This document shows, piece by piece, positions 38,315-48,235 of a stretch of DNA of 64,000 nt. Both the position numbers and the translations under genes were made by a program. The notes beneath the pieces were generated by a model. The model had not been told where the DNA came from and did no database searches. It saw only the letters and a program-made list of their open reading frames with translations. The first letter of the stretch is position 1. Every line of letters starts with the position of its first letter. Source of the stretch: Staphylococcus sp. IVB6181 (GTDB lineage Bacteria > Bacillota > Bacilli > Staphylococcales > Staphylococcaceae); NCBI RefSeq assembly GCF_025561445.1, contig NZ_CP095096.1:1715822-1779821 (forward strand), in the 5' to 3' direction.

Positions 38315-40423
38315 TTAGTTGTTTTCTTTGTTTAATAAGACACGGTGAGAAGCATTGACACGGCCTTTACCGTCAATTTCAGTTACTTTAACTTCGATTG
38401 TGTCGCCTAAGTTCAACACATCTTCAACTTTGTTGATGCGTTCTTTCGCAATTTGAGAGATGTGCAGCAATGCATCTGTACCTGGGAATAATTCCACAAA
38501 GGCACCGTATTTTTCAATACGTTTTACTTTTGCATTGTATAATTGGCCGACTTCAGCTTCACGTGTAATTTCTTCGATAATTTCACGCGCACGGTTAATC
38601 ATGTCTTGGTCTACTGCACCAATGAAGATTGTACCGTCTTGTTCAATATCCAATTTAACGCCTGTTTCATCAATGATTTCATTGATTTTCTTACCGCCAG
38701 GTCCAATGACATCTCTGATTTTCTCAGGTTTGATTGTCATTGTTTCAACTTTAGGCGCAAAAGCACTTAATTCCGGACGCGGCTGATCAATCGTTTGAAG
38801 CATATGTTCTAAGATTGTTAAACGGCCGACACGTGCTTGTTCTAAAGCTTCTTCGATAATTTCTCTTGTTAAACCATCGATTTTAATATCCATTTGGATT
38901 GCTGTGATACCTTCTTTAGTACCGGCAACTTTGAAGTCCATGTCGCCTAAAGCATCTTCCATACCTTGAATATCCGTTAAGATTGTATAGTTATCATCAC
39001 GTGTCACAAGTCCCATCGCAATACCTGCAACAGGTGCTTTGATTGGTACACCGGCATCCATTAAAGCAAGTGTAGAACCGCAAATAGATGCTTGTGATGA
39101 TGAACCGTTAGATTCCAATACTTCACTCACAATACGTACTGTGTATGGGAAGTCTTGTGTATCTGGAATAATGTAACGCAATGCACGTTCGCCTAATGCA
39201 CCATGTCCGATTTCGCGGCGTCCAGGTGCACGAACAGGACCTGTTTCCCCTACAGAGAAGTTAGGGAAGTTATAGTGATGAATGAAACGTTTTTCTTCTT
39301 CTGGTCCAAGACCGTCGATAAGCTGATATTCGCTTAAAGCGCCTAATGTCAATACTGATAACGCTTGTGTTTGACCACGCGTAAATAAACCTGAACCGTG
39401 TGCACGAGGCAATAAACCGACTTCTGATTCTAATGGGCGGATTTCATCCGGCTTACGACCATCAGGACGTACCTTTTCATCAGCGATTTGACGACGTACT
39501 TCTTCTTTGACTAAGTCATTTAAAATCGCATTGACTTCAGAAAGCAATGCTTCGTTGTCCGGATCTTCTTCATCTTCGAATTCAGCGATGATTTCATCGC
39601 GTACTGCATCGATGTTATCTTCGCGTTCTTTTTTATCAAACGTTTGAATTGCTTCTTTCAAACCTTTTTCTTGTGTAAGTGCTGTTACTTTTTCTTCAAC
39701 CTCTTGGTCGCGTTCAACAGGAACGAACTCAGATTTTTCAGGTTTCAGATATTCGATAATTTCTTCTTGGAATGCAACTAAACGTTTAATTTCTTCATGG
39801 CCGAAGAAAATCGCATCTAACATTTCTTTCTCAGTGATTTCGCTTGCGCCCGCTTCTACCATGTTTACCGCATCTTTATGTCCGGCTACTTCTAAATCTA
39901 AACGTGATTGTTCTTTTTGTTCCAATGTAGGGTTGATAACATAATTTCCGTCTACATAACCGACATTGACACCTGCAATCGGTCCTTGGAATGGAATATC
40001 AGATACGCTTAGTGCCATTGATGAACCGATCATTGCTGCCATTTGCGGCGAACAATCCGGGTCTGCACTCAATACGATATTCATGATTTGAACATCGTGG
40101 CGGTATCCTTTAGGGAATAATGGACGAATCGGTCTGTCGATCAAGCGCGCTGTTAAAGTCGCTTCATCTGCAGGACGTCCCTCACGTTTTTTAAAGCCGC
40201 CTGGAATTTTACCAGCCGCATACATTTTTTCTTCATAGTTGACAGTTAATGGGAAGAAATCACCATCACGCGGTTCTTTAGATGCAGTTGCTGTAGATAA
40301 TACGACTGTATCACCATATCTTACAAGTACCGCACCGTTCGCTTGTTTTGCCATTTGCCCAGTTTCAATTGTTAACGGACGGTTTGCCCATTCGGTCTTA
40401 AACACTTTCTTGTCTTGAGACAT
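38315..40423 (-). CDS. pnp: Polynucleotide phosphorylase
   Basis: PNPase is a trimeric 3'-5' phosphorolytic exoribonuclease of the degradosome-like network. The 702 residues show two RNase PH domains, a helical linker rich in D/E (~240-300), the second-core motif with [12 protein letters not shown], a KH domain ([18 protein letters not shown]) and a C-terminal S1 domain ([22 protein letters not shown]). AAAGGAGA lies upstream of the ATG. pnp follows rpsO as in most bacteria, with a terminator between them. Confidence 0.98.
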   Translation of the reverse strand: MSQDKKVFKTEWANRPLTIETGQMAKQANGAVLVRYGDTVVLSTATASKEPRDGDFFPLTVNYEEKMYAAGKIPGGFKKREGRPADEATLTARLIDRPIRPLFPKGYRHDVQIMNIVLSADPDCSPQMAAMIGSSMALSVSDIPFQGPIAGVNVGYVDGNYVINPTLEQKEQSRLDLEVAGHKDAVNMVEAGASEITEKEMLDAIFFGHEEIKRLVAFQEEIIEYLKPEKSEFVPVERDQEVEEKVTALTQEKGLKEAIQTFDKKEREDNIDAVRDEIIAEFEDEEDPDNEALLSEVNAILNDLVKEEVRRQIADEKVRPDGRKPDEIRPLESEVGLLPRAHGSGLFTRGQTQALSVLTLGALSEYQLIDGLGPEEEKRFIHHYNFPNFSVGETGPVRAPGRREIGHGALGERALRYIIPDTQDFPYTVRIVSEVLESNGSSSQASICGSTLALMDAGVPIKAPVAGIAMGLVTRDDNYTILTDIQGMEDALGDMDFKVAGTKEGITAIQMDIKIDGLTREIIEEALEQARVGRLTILEHMLQTIDQPRPELSAFAPKVETMTIKPEKIRDVIGPGGKKINEIIDETGVKLDIEQDGTIFIGAVDQDMINRAREIIEEITREAEVGQLYNAKVKRIEKYGAFVELFPGTDALLHISQIAKERINKVEDVLNLGDTIEVKVTEIDGKGRVNASHRVLLNKENN

Positions 40424-40518
40424 TAGGAATCTCCTTTCTCTTGCTACCTCTTTTACATTAATAAGTCTATCATATCATTTACATGATTGTTTTTATACGA
40501 ACTTTAGTATCCAAGCTA

Positions 40519-40554
40519 TAAAAAAAGGAAAGCAACCAACGATGGTCCTTTCCT
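40519..40554 (-). terminator. Terminator of rpsO
   Basis: Stem AGGAAAG / CTTTCCT plus ACC/GGT inside, followed by TTTTTTT on the minus strand. It separates rpsO from pnp. Confidence 0.85.
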
Positions 40555-40589
40555 CTAACTGGTATCTGCTTAATTACTTATTAAAAAGA

Positions 40590-40859
40590 TTAACGACGGA
40601 TACCTAATGATTTGATTAATTCACGGTAACGTTGAATATCTTTTTTACGTAAGTAGTTTAATAAGTGTCTGCGACGACCTACCATTTTTAATAAACCACG
40701 ACGAGAGTGGTGGTCTTTTTTGTGTGTACGCAAGTGATCATTTAAAGCATTGATTTCTGCAGTTAATACTGCGATTTGTACTTCTGGTGATCCAGTATCA
40801 GTTTCGTGTACACGGTATTGTTTGATTAATTCGTCTTTACGTTCTTGTGAAATTGCCAT
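40590..40859 (-). CDS. rpsO: 30S ribosomal protein S15
   Basis: S15 binds 16S rRNA helix 22 early in 30S assembly. The 89 residues ([16 protein letters not shown] to KSLGIRR) match the full family length with [15 protein letters not shown] and the [16 protein letters not shown] basic core. I use the ATG at 40857-40859 behind AGGAGG; a longer open frame reaching 40970 covers the leader and is not conserved. The leader at 40860-40976 has paired segments that may be the S15 autoregulation site. Confidence 0.97.
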   Translation of the reverse strand: MAISQERKDELIKQYRVHETDTGSPEVQIAVLTAEINALNDHLRTHKKDHHSRRGLLKMVGRRRHLLNYLRKKDIQRYRELIKSLGIRR

Positions 40860-40960
40860 AGTCAATTTCCTCCTTTTAATTTGTAGTCTCCCCAGTCTGA
40901 GCCAGGCGTCGGAGTCTCGACCTGCCAAGAGTGAGGACTTTATATCATTTTGATTGCTTG
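40860..40960 (-). promoter_or_regulatory. Structured rpsO leader, possible S15 autoregulatory RNA
   Basis: The ~110 nt between ribF and rpsO are unusually G+C-rich for this window and contain pairing segments on the minus strand: AGTCCTC with GAGACT (one bulge) and GTCG-N6-CGAC. Staphylococcal and Bacillus rpsO genes are controlled by S15 binding to structured leaders, so this is a plausible site. The exact fold was not computed. Confidence 0.45.
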
Positions 40961-40976
40961 AAGCAATCATTCCGAC

Positions 40977-41951
40977 TTAGATATTATAAGATACTTCATC
41001 TCCGAAATCAACTGCTAATAGATATTTTGCTTGTTCTTTATCTTTATTCATCTGTTCAACAAGCGGATCAATCCCATCGAATTTGATTTCAGGTCTTAAG
41101 TAATGGTGCCAAAAGACAACCACACGTTCACCATAAATATCTTCGTCAAAATCAAAGATATTCACTTCGATGACAATATGTGATTTCTTAGGGTCATGGA
41201 ATGTCGGTTTGACACCCACATTGCATACGCCTCTGTATATACGGTGTTCAGCGCCGATTTCCAAGCTGACCGCATATACACCTTTTTTCGGCAGTACATA
41301 GTCATCGCTCGGTTCAATATTCGCTGTTGGGAAACCGATAGTTCTGCCGCGTTTCTCACCTTGAACGACTGTTCCTTTAATGCGGTAGCGATAACCTAAT
41401 TCGTCATTTGCTTTTTGTAAATTGCCTTCTTTTAATGCTTTTCTAATTTCAGTTGTTGATATTTTCTCAGAGAACATTTCTTGTTTACTCACAATCGTTG
41501 TATTAAAGTTTGCCTTATATTCTTGGAGTACAGACATATTGCCTTTGCCGTGTTTGCCGAAAGTGAAATCAAAGCCGGCAATGACTTCTTTGACATGATT
41601 TGCGACTAGATAGTTATTCACAAACTCTTCAATCGAAACATCCGCAAATTTTGATGTGAAATTGACAATAATTACATAATCGATATCATAGGATTCTAAA
41701 ATATCGATTTTATCTGTTAAAGGTGTTAAATAATCTGTTCTCTTTTGTTTAGGATTCAACACCACTGAAGGATGCGGATCAAAAGTCATGACTGCTTTTT
41801 TCAAATTATTTTTTTGTGCAATGTCATTTAAAGCATGAAAGACTTGTGCATGACCTTTATGCAAGCCGTCAAAAAATCCCAATGCCATAGCAACGTCTTC
41901 TTGTATATATTGCTCAGGTTGTATCGGATGTGTAACTTCAATTACTTTCAT
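40977..41951 (-). CDS. ribF: Bifunctional riboflavin kinase / FAD synthetase
   Basis: This enzyme makes FMN from riboflavin and then FAD. The N-terminal FAD synthetase domain has the nucleotidyltransferase motif GFFDGLHKGH (residues ~25-34) and the C-terminal flavokinase domain the GRTIGFPTANI segment (~193-203). I place the start at ATG 41949-41951 (MKVIEVTHPI), giving 324 residues as in S. aureus RibC; AAAGGAG lies 11 nt upstream. A longer frame to 42077 would overlap truB by over 100 bp. It belongs to the truB-ribF-rpsO run. Confidence 0.95.
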   Translation of the reverse strand: MKVIEVTHPIQPEQYIQEDVAMALGFFDGLHKGHAQVFHALNDIAQKNNLKKAVMTFDPHPSVVLNPKQKRTDYLTPLTDKIDILESYDIDYVIIVNFTSKFADVSIEEFVNNYLVANHVKEVIAGFDFTFGKHGKGNMSVLQEYKANFNTTIVSKQEMFSEKISTTEIRKALKEGNLQKANDELGYRYRIKGTVVQGEKRGRTIGFPTANIEPSDDYVLPKKGVYAVSLEIGAEHRIYRGVCNVGVKPTFHDPKKSHIVIEVNIFDFDEDIYGERVVVFWHHYLRPEIKFDGIDPLVEQMNKDKEQAKYLLAVDFGDEVSYNI

Positions 41952-41967
41952 TTTTCGCGATGCTCCT

Positions 41968-42879
41968 TTAATTAAATACCTTTTTCGGTTTGATTTCATT
42001 TGGTTTTTCAGCATGCGGTATATAGAGGGCAAGTGCCTTGTTGGTTTCACTGTCTTCCATGACCGTAACTGAATCAATCACTTCAGAAAATTCATTTTTA
42101 TAGAATTTCTGTCCATTTAAGATACGTTGTTTGATTGATGGGTCGTCAATTTGAATATGAGGCAACCCTTTCAAACCATATTCTATCGGAAATAGCTTTT
42201 CCTGTAACGCGTCTTGCTTATATAATGCATCAATCTCATCCAAAGTTAAACTATCTTCAATAGAAAATCCGCCGCTTTCAATACGTGTCAATTGCGACAT
42301 ATGCGCTGGATAACCTAAGCTTGCTCCGATATCTGTCGCAAGTGTTCTGATGTAAGTCCCTTTTCCGCAGCGGATCAATAAGTCAAAAGTACATATCCCT
42401 TGTTCATAATGTACTTTTGAATTTCGTTCGATTTCATAAATATGAACCTTTCGTTTCGGTCGTTCAACTGTTTCATTATTTCTCGCATACTCATAGAGTT
42501 TTCGTCCATTCACCTTCACTGATGAATACATCGGCGGAATCTGTTCGATTTCACCTTTAAATTCCGCAATCGCTTGATCAATTCGTTCCTCTGTCAAATC
42601 TTCTGTCACTGTTTTTTGTTCTAATACATCGCCGGTTTGATCTTCTGTTGTAGTACTGAATCCTATCGTCACTGTAGCTTGATAGGCTTTGCCCATCTCC
42701 ATGATATAATCGCTGACTTTTGTTGCGCCTCCGACACATATCGGCAATACTCCATTCACTTCTGGATCCAGCGTACCCGTGTGTCCCACTTTTCTCGTAT
42801 GTAAAATTTTACGTAATTTAAAGACCACATCATGGCTGGTTAAACCGCGTTCCTTAAATACAGGTAAAATACCTTCCAT
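41968..42879 (-). CDS. truB: tRNA pseudouridine(55) synthase TruB
   Basis: TruB isomerises U55 in the T-loop of tRNAs. The catalytic motif is GHTGTLDP with Asp at residue 38, followed by the Y-E-A-like AYQATVTIG strand, [11 protein letters not shown] and the [16 protein letters not shown] motif. The start is the ATG at 42877-42879 ([12 protein letters not shown]) behind GAGG; a GTG three codons earlier is too close to that site. In Bacillus and S. aureus truB follows rbfA directly; here 5.4 kb with a foreign-looking operon lies between them. Confidence 0.96.
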   Translation of the reverse strand: MEGILPVFKERGLTSHDVVFKLRKILHTRKVGHTGTLDPEVNGVLPICVGGATKVSDYIMEMGKAYQATVTIGFSTTTEDQTGDVLEQKTVTEDLTEERIDQAIAEFKGEIEQIPPMYSSVKVNGRKLYEYARNNETVERPKRKVHIYEIERNSKVHYEQGICTFDLLIRCGKGTYIRTLATDIGASLGYPAHMSQLTRIESGGFSIEDSLTLDEIDALYKQDALQEKLFPIEYGLKGLPHIQIDDPSIKQRILNGQKFYKNEFSEVIDSVTVMEDSETNKALALYIPHAEKPNEIKPKKVFN

Positions 42880-42936
42880 CAACAACACCTCATCTCTGTT
42901 TCATACCTCATCTATTTTACATGAAATCCGTTCTGA

Positions 42937-42942
42937 ATTATA
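42937..42942 (-). promoter_or_regulatory. Candidate -10 for truB-ribF-rpsO
   Basis: A perfect TATAAT on the minus strand lies 58 bp upstream of the truB ATG, between the PepSY terminator and truB. No good -35 is visible at 16-18 bp, because that position overlaps the terminator stem. Confidence 0.45.
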
Positions 42943-42949
42943 GACCGAG

Positions 42950-42993
42950 AAAAATGCGATAAATGAAAGTACATTACTCTCACTTATCGCATT
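42950..42993 (-). terminator. Terminator of the glxK-PepSY operon
   Basis: The perfect 11-bp stem AAATGCGATAA / TTATCGCATTT around a 21-nt loop, followed by TTC on the minus strand, lies just after the PepSY gene and isolates truB from the inserted operon. Confidence 0.85.
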
Positions 42994-42997
42994 TATA

Positions 42998-43570
42998 TTA
43001 ATCCATATCATCATCGTTATCCTCTATTTCAAACCACGAAACTGAAACGACACTTTTATTGAGTGCATTAATCTTAACTATTGCACCTTCATCATCATCT
43101 ACCACTTGCTGAACCACATATAATGGCGGCTTAATATCATTCTCTAAATTTATATAAATGAATTGCCCCGGCACTTCTCTTTGTGCAATGGCCTTTGCTT
43201 CATTTTCGCTAATGTAAGGCGGTGAATCAGATGACTTGCGCGAGGTTTCTTTTTTATCAGGTTTAGACTTTGATTTGGATTCTTTTTTTATTTTCTCTGT
43301 ATGCACATTTTTAATTATGCCGTTTTTCCTATCTACCTCTAAGTCGTAATGCAAACCTTCATCCAGCAGTTTAATCTTATATGCGGTTTTATCTCGATTC
43401 AAACTCGATGACAATATTTTGCCATCATAACGTTCATCCGCAATTCTCTCTGCTTCTTGTTTTGTAATATCAGTTTGTCCCGACTTGAAATAAATAATGG
43501 CACCTAAAATCACGATTAATAAACAGATAATCACAATCAAAAGTATTTTAATCATCTTTTTGATTATCAA
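42998..43570 (-). CDS. Membrane-anchored PepSY-domain protein
   Basis: This 190-residue protein has one N-terminal membrane helix (residues ~6-28) and an extracytoplasmic part with two PepSY repeats: the first begins ITKQEAERIADERYDGKI (~35), the second ISENEAKAIAQREVPGQF (~118), separated by a K/S-rich stretch. The start is probably TTG at 43568-43570, 7-8 nt after AAGGTG; the ATG five codons later has no ribosome-binding site at a proper distance. The gene overlaps the kinase gene by 23 bp. PepSY proteins often modulate secreted proteases or sensor kinases; the kinase-PepSY order resembles B. subtilis ykoH-ykoI. Confidence 0.85.
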   Translation of the reverse strand: MIIKKMIKILLIVIICLLIVILGAIIYFKSGQTDITKQEAERIADERYDGKILSSSLNRDKTAYKIKLLDEGLHYDLEVDRKNGIIKNVHTEKIKKESKSKSKPDKKETSRKSSDSPPYISENEAKAIAQREVPGQFIYINLENDIKPPLYVVQQVVDDDEGAIVKINALNKSVVSVSWFEIEDNDDDMD

Positions 43571-44924
43571 TTGGTGTCACCTTTTTCATTTTCAAAATAA
43601 ACGTTGTTCCAACATCCAACTCACTTTCAACTTCAATCTCAATAGCATTACGTTTGGCTAACTCATAGGCAATATATAAACCTAAACCGGAACCGCCTGA
43701 TTCTCTGGCTCTGGCTTTATCTACACGATAAAACTTAGTGAAAATCTGTTCTAAATCCGCTTGTGGTATTCCAATGCCTTTGTCTTTAATTTGGACATGA
43801 ATTTCATCTGACTGCGTTTTTGCTGTTATCTCTACTTCTTCTTGACTATACTTAATCGCATTATCTAAAAAGATAGTAATGAGTTGTTTGAATTGGTCCT
43901 CATTCACAAAAGCATATGCTTGGTTATCCGATGTAAAAGTAATTTCACGTTGATAAGCTTTAGATAAACGTAAAGCTTTTTGTTCCAGCACAGCATTGAT
44001 ATCGACTGCTGTTCGTTCAGAAGGATGGCTGTTGCGTTCTACTTTTGCTAAATCCAGCATTTGTTCAGTTAAATATTTCATGCGCTGTGCTTCACTGCTG
44101 ATGGCTTCTATACTTTCATTTAAAATATCTTCTCTTGTCTTGCCGAACCGCTTCAGCATTTTACTATAAGAATTAATAACTGTTATCGGTGTTTTCAATT
44201 CATGAGAAGCATTCAAAATAAAGGTTTGCTGCTTTTCATCATGTTCGCGCAAGTTTTTCATCATTTCATTATAAGTCTTAGTCAGCTCTTGCAATTCTTT
44301 CGTGTCTTTTTTATTAATATCCATAATCACATAATGATTCGTATCAATCGTCTTTTTCATCTTTTCGATCAACTGATTAATCGGCTGTAAAATAATTTGT
44401 GTCAATAAGCGATTAAGCAAGAACACAATTAATAAGATAAATAAAGTCGACAGTGTCAATATAATCTTCAAAATATCGTATTTGCTGTATTTGAAATCGA
44501 TATTCTCAAAGATCTGCAGATTGCTGACCTCGCCATCTTTCCAAATCACAGGGATACTCACCACTACAAAGTGATGTCCTCTTTTTTCAACAGCTTTCTT
44601 ATATTGCTTGTTTTTATAAGGTTCACTTAAGTCTTTGTATTTGGTATTAGAAGTGACTTGGAATTTATTTTCATTGTCTTGTCCGACAATTGCGATATAA
44701 CCATCCGTTAGTATCAAACTTTGCAAGACACTTTCTTTATCAGTGTTGTTCTCTTTTGCTTTTCGCAACTCTTTCATCGTACTGACTGCTTTATCTTCAA
44801 GCTGGTCTGTTTCAGCGTTTAAAGAAGTCGTCCGATAAATGAAATAAATTGTGAAATTCGTAATAATTACCACAATCGCAATCATTAAAGTGATATAAAT
44901 TTGGAGTTGTGTGCCTAACTTCAT
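43548..44924 (-). CDS. OmpR-class sensor histidine kinase
   Basis: The 458-residue kinase has membrane helix 1 (~8-30), an extracellular sensor (~31-148), membrane helix 2 (~150-172), HAMP, the H-box NASHELKTPI with phospho-acceptor His near 239, N-box DNAIKYSQ, and G boxes DKGIGIPQ and GGSGLGLYIA. It overlaps the regulator gene by 4 bp. The kinase core is of the ArlS/CsrS class, but the sensor domain does not look like ArlS; gene order (regulator-kinase-PepSY) is closer to YkoG-YkoH-YkoI. The signal is unknown. Confidence 0.92.
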   Translation of the reverse strand: MKLGTQLQIYITLMIAIVVIITNFTIYFIYRTTSLNAETDQLEDKAVSTMKELRKAKENNTDKESVLQSLILTDGYIAIVGQDNENKFQVTSNTKYKDLSEPYKNKQYKKAVEKRGHHFVVVSIPVIWKDGEVSNLQIFENIDFKYSKYDILKIILTLSTLFILLIVFLLNRLLTQIILQPINQLIEKMKKTIDTNHYVIMDINKKDTKELQELTKTYNEMMKNLREHDEKQQTFILNASHELKTPITVINSYSKMLKRFGKTREDILNESIEAISSEAQRMKYLTEQMLDLAKVERNSHPSERTAVDINAVLEQKALRLSKAYQREITFTSDNQAYAFVNEDQFKQLITIFLDNAIKYSQEEVEITAKTQSDEIHVQIKDKGIGIPQADLEQIFTKFYRVDKARARESGGSGLGLYIAYELAKRNAIEIEVESELDVGTTFILKMKKVTPIDNQKDD

Positions 44925-45604
44925 GACTCATCTCTCATCATATAACCGACACCCCTGACACTGGAAATAATAGAAGTATCCGTTGTATCTAATTTCTTTC
45001 TGAGATATCTGACATAGACATCGACAATATCCGTATCTCCAATAAAGTCATAGCCCCAAACATATTCAAGTATTTGTGCACGCTCTAAGGCGATGTTCTT
45101 ATTACTCATAAAGTAATACAACAGATTGTATTCTTTTTGTGTCAGCTCAACCAATGTCTGGTTTAAATAGACTTCTCGTGATTGCGGATGCAGCTCAATG
45201 TTTCTGAATTTTAAAGTTTCATCAGGTTCTGGCTGATTTAGTTGCTGCTGCTTCAGATGTGCTCTGATTCGTGCTAATAATTCCTCAATTTCAAAAGGCT
45301 TTGTAATATAATCATTCGCACCAGAGTCTAATCCGCTCACCTTGTCCATTACCGCATCTCTCGCTGTAAGCATTATAATAACAACGTGTGCATCTTCATT
45401 TCTGATACGTCTCAGCACTTCTAGTCCATTCAATTCAGGAATCATAACATCAAGCAGCACAGCATCAATTTCATGCTCATGATAAAGCTTTAATGCCTCT
45501 TTGCCTGTATAAGCAATATGCACGTCATACCCTTCATAAGTGAGTTCTAATTCAATGACACGTGCAATCTTTTCATCATCTTCAACAATCAATACGGTCT
45601 CCAC
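44921..45604 (-). CDS. OmpR/PhoB-family response regulator
   Basis: This 227-residue regulator has a receiver domain (residues ~1-118) with acidic pocket E8-D9-D10, phospho-acceptor D52 (LLDVMIPE) and the conserved Lys in TKPFEIEE, then a winged-helix DNA-binding domain (~128-225) ending in SSVRGVGYMMR. The start is GTG at 45602-45604 with AGGAG about 10 nt upstream. It lies 13 bp after the transporter gene in the same operon, so the system may regulate the transporter and glycerate kinase. ArlR is its closest remembered relative, but the genome position is wrong for arlR. Confidence 0.92.
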   Translation of the reverse strand: METVLIVEDDEKIARVIELELTYEGYDVHIAYTGKEALKLYHEHEIDAVLLDVMIPELNGLEVLRRIRNEDAHVVIIMLTARDAVMDKVSGLDSGANDYITKPFEIEELLARIRAHLKQQQLNQPEPDETLKFRNIELHPQSREVYLNQTLVELTQKEYNLLYYFMSNKNIALERAQILEYVWGYDFIGDTDIVDVYVRYLRKKLDTTDTSIISSVRGVGYMMRDES

Positions 45605-45617
45605 TCTTTATTCACTC

Positions 45618-46997
45618 CTACTTCAGCGCAAGTCCAACATGCTGCCAAAAGACATAATACATTACAATCATCGCAATCATGTACAATGGCATCAACCACA
45701 TGCTTAAATGCATCAGCTGTTTAATTGTAAATGGCTTCTCTTTATTTTCATAAAACAATAGTAAAGCTTTGGAACTGACAGGAAATGTTAAGCAATAGTT
45801 CATACCGATTAATGCCATAAATACAACTGCAGTCAGGTTCAACCCGAACATTTTACCGAATACAATCAATAACGGAATGAACACAACTGCACGTGAAGTA
45901 TGGCTCGTAATATATAAATGAGATGTTACTGAAATTACTACAATCAATACTAACGGCACAAAAGTATTTGTCAGTTCTAAATGATGCATCACTTTAAATA
46001 AATTATGCTGAATAACATCCAGCACTTTATATTTCGCTAAAAGATTACCAAGTGCTGTAGCACCTGCCACAAAGAATATCAAACTCCATGATACTCTGTT
46101 GAATGCTTCTCGCCATCCGATCAAATCGATTTTAGGAAGCATCATAATCAAACTCATCAATATAGTAATAAATGCAATATCGAACTGGTGCACAGGTTCA
46201 GTAATCCAAAGCAGAACAGTTAAACCAATCAATACCAGCGCTTTTTTCTCCTTAGTCGAAAAAGGATGCTTTTCATGCACTGGTTCAATTATTTTTTCTG
46301 TTACTTCTGCTTCAATCGGCTGCATATAAATCTTTTTTATCATAAGCAGACTGATAATGCCAATCACAATACCAAAAGGCAAGCCCCAAATTAAAAATTG
46401 CAAATAAGTAATAGACTCGTCAGCTTGATTTTCTAATAAACCGATACCGATCAAATGACTTCCTGCACCAATTAAAGATAAATTCGTTCCCATTAAAACT
46501 AAAATCGGCATTAATAAGCCAAGGTATCGTCGATTGGCACTAAAGCGATTCGTAAAAGCCTGATAGACCGGCAATAGTGCAGCGGCACGTCCAGAAGTTG
46601 ACGGAATAATCAAAGATAAAATCTGAATGAATAAAAAGACAAAAACATTCAATCTTTTTTCAGATGTACATTTGACTTCTATCCATCGGATTAAACGATC
46701 CAGCAAACCGCTTGTTTCTACGACACCGCCGATAATAAACGCACCAATCATCAGCCAAATCACATGCTCTTCTAACGATTCATATAAAATCGATTCAGGC
46801 AGTCCAAGCAATACTCCTAAACATACTACCAGCATGGCTGATAAGCCAGCCGGCATTTTGCTGAAGATAAAAAGTCCTAAAGATAAAATAAATAATGCTA
46901 CACTCAATTGTCCGAGATAAGACATATTGGTTTCTAAAAAGAGCCAAATTGTAAAAATAAGATAAAGCAGTGTAGCGATTAATTTTGAATAACTCAT
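45618..46997 (-). CDS. SLC13/DASS-family anion transporter
   Basis: This 459-residue protein has 11-12 hydrophobic segments and the divalent anion:Na+ symporter layout with two hairpin regions carrying serine-Asn-Thr-like motifs (MGTNLSLIGAGSH, ~155-167, and YITSHTSRA, ~382-390). The family imports dicarboxylates such as succinate, citrate or tartrate, or sulfate. Linkage to glycerate kinase (4-bp ATGA overlap with glxK) suggests a hydroxy-acid such as glycerate or tartrate; that is inference. Confidence 0.88.
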   Translation of the reverse strand: MSYSKLIATLLYLIFTIWLFLETNMSYLGQLSVALFILSLGLFIFSKMPAGLSAMLVVCLGVLLGLPESILYESLEEHVIWLMIGAFIIGGVVETSGLLDRLIRWIEVKCTSEKRLNVFVFLFIQILSLIIPSTSGRAAALLPVYQAFTNRFSANRRYLGLLMPILVLMGTNLSLIGAGSHLIGIGLLENQADESITYLQFLIWGLPFGIVIGIISLLMIKKIYMQPIEAEVTEKIIEPVHEKHPFSTKEKKALVLIGLTVLLWITEPVHQFDIAFITILMSLIMMLPKIDLIGWREAFNRVSWSLIFFVAGATALGNLLAKYKVLDVIQHNLFKVMHHLELTNTFVPLVLIVVISVTSHLYITSHTSRAVVFIPLLIVFGKMFGLNLTAVVFMALIGMNYCLTFPVSSKALLLFYENKEKPFTIKQLMHLSMWLMPLYMIAMIVMYYVFWQHVGLALK

Positions 46998-48205
46998 TGC
47001 TGCATCACGAAATGATGACTTGTTGTAATACTTGGACTTTGTTCATGTTGCGCTTGGTTTATCCTTGCACCGATTTGAATAGATTTGAAGATATTGCGTG
47101 CACACTCCTCAAGCCATTGTTCTGCGTATTCAATTGATACATCTAATGATGAAGGTGCTTTGATAATGCTGTGGAATGCATCAATGCCGCTTTGATAATT
47201 GAATTCTGCTTGTTTGCCGATTGTACCCGCTAAAGCAATCACTGGTTTATCATATTTTTCCGCAATGCGTGCTACTTCTGCTGGAATTTTACCATTTGGT
47301 GTTTGATAATCTAAACACCCTTCAGCAGTAATGATTAAGTCAGCTTGTGCAATCACAGGTTCAATATGCAAGTATTGCTGAATCAAATCAAAACGCGGGT
47401 GCAGCGTCGCATGCGCAAATGCCATCAAACCTGCACCTAATCCCCCTGATGCACCTGAACCATTTTTATAAGCAACTTTCTGTCCTGTTGTCTGTTTGAT
47501 GCGTTCTGCTAAAAGCTCTAAATTGTTCGCTAAGTGTTCTACTTCGTCTGGACTCGCACCTTTTTGCGGACCGAATACTCTCGCTACACCTTTTGGTCCG
47601 CATAAAATATTAGACCAATTCACTGCCACGTCTATTTGTGTTTCTAGAACACGCGGATCTACTTGTGAGACATCAATTTGATCAATATGATGAATTGCAC
47701 CGCCGCCATGAACATGAATATTTCGGCCTTGTTTATCTTTAAAACGCACACCGATAGCTTGTGCCATGCCAACGCCGCCGTCTGATGTACCAGAATCACC
47801 GCAGCCGATTAAGATACGTTCTGCGCCGTGGTCAAGTGCGTGAAGCATTGCTTCTCCTACACCGTAAGTAGAAGTGTGAAGCGGATTTCTTTGGTGCACA
47901 GGCACATGTCTTAATCCTGCGATGGCTGCCATTTCTATTACCGCTACCTTTTGTTTATTCTCATAAAACATTCCATAATGTGTTTTACGTTTTTGACCTA
48001 ATGGATCTTGTACATGGATAGTATATAATTGTCCATTTTTAATTTGAGTGATGGTTTGTGCGAAACCTTCTCCGCCATCTACCATTGGAATCACCTTTAC
48101 ATTCAGACTCTCATCTGCCGAATGCAAACCATTTTTAATTGCTTTTCCTACCTCTGCTGAGCTTAAACTTTCTTTAAAGCCTGAGGGAATTACTGCTATT
48201 TTCAT
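46994..48205 (-). CDS. glxK: Glycerate kinase
   Basis: This 403-residue type II glycerate kinase (GlxK/GarK family) phosphorylates D-glycerate, feeding phosphoglycerate into glycolysis. Visible motifs are IPSGFKESLS at 7-16, PMVDGGEGFAQT (~40-51), IGCGDSGTSDGGVGMAQAIG (~136-155) and GASGGLGAGL (~251-260). AAGGAGG lies 7 nt upstream of the ATG. It is first in the operon glxK-transporter-regulator-kinase-PepSY, behind its own candidate promoter. The last ~25 residues extend beyond the usual end of the family. Confidence 0.93.
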   Translation of the reverse strand: MKIAVIPSGFKESLSSAEVGKAIKNGLHSADESLNVKVIPMVDGGEGFAQTITQIKNGQLYTIHVQDPLGQKRKTHYGMFYENKQKVAVIEMAAIAGLRHVPVHQRNPLHTSTYGVGEAMLHALDHGAERILIGCGDSGTSDGGVGMAQAIGVRFKDKQGRNIHVHGGGAIHHIDQIDVSQVDPRVLETQIDVAVNWSNILCGPKGVARVFGPQKGASPDEVEHLANNLELLAERIKQTTGQKVAYKNGSGASGGLGAGLMAFAHATLHPRFDLIQQYLHIEPVIAQADLIITAEGCLDYQTPNGKIPAEVARIAEKYDKPVIALAGTIGKQAEFNYQSGIDAFHSIIKAPSSLDVSIEYAEQWLEECARNIFKSIQIGARINQAQHEQSPSITTSHHFVMQQ

Positions 48206-48235
48206 AAATTCAGCCTCCTTGAAATACGATTAACA

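Noticed and set aside
44921-45604. Naming this response regulator arlR
   Set aside because: The DNA-binding domain resembles ArlR, but the kinase sensor region, the location and the linked PepSY gene differ; the true arlRS pair is expected elsewhere in the genome.
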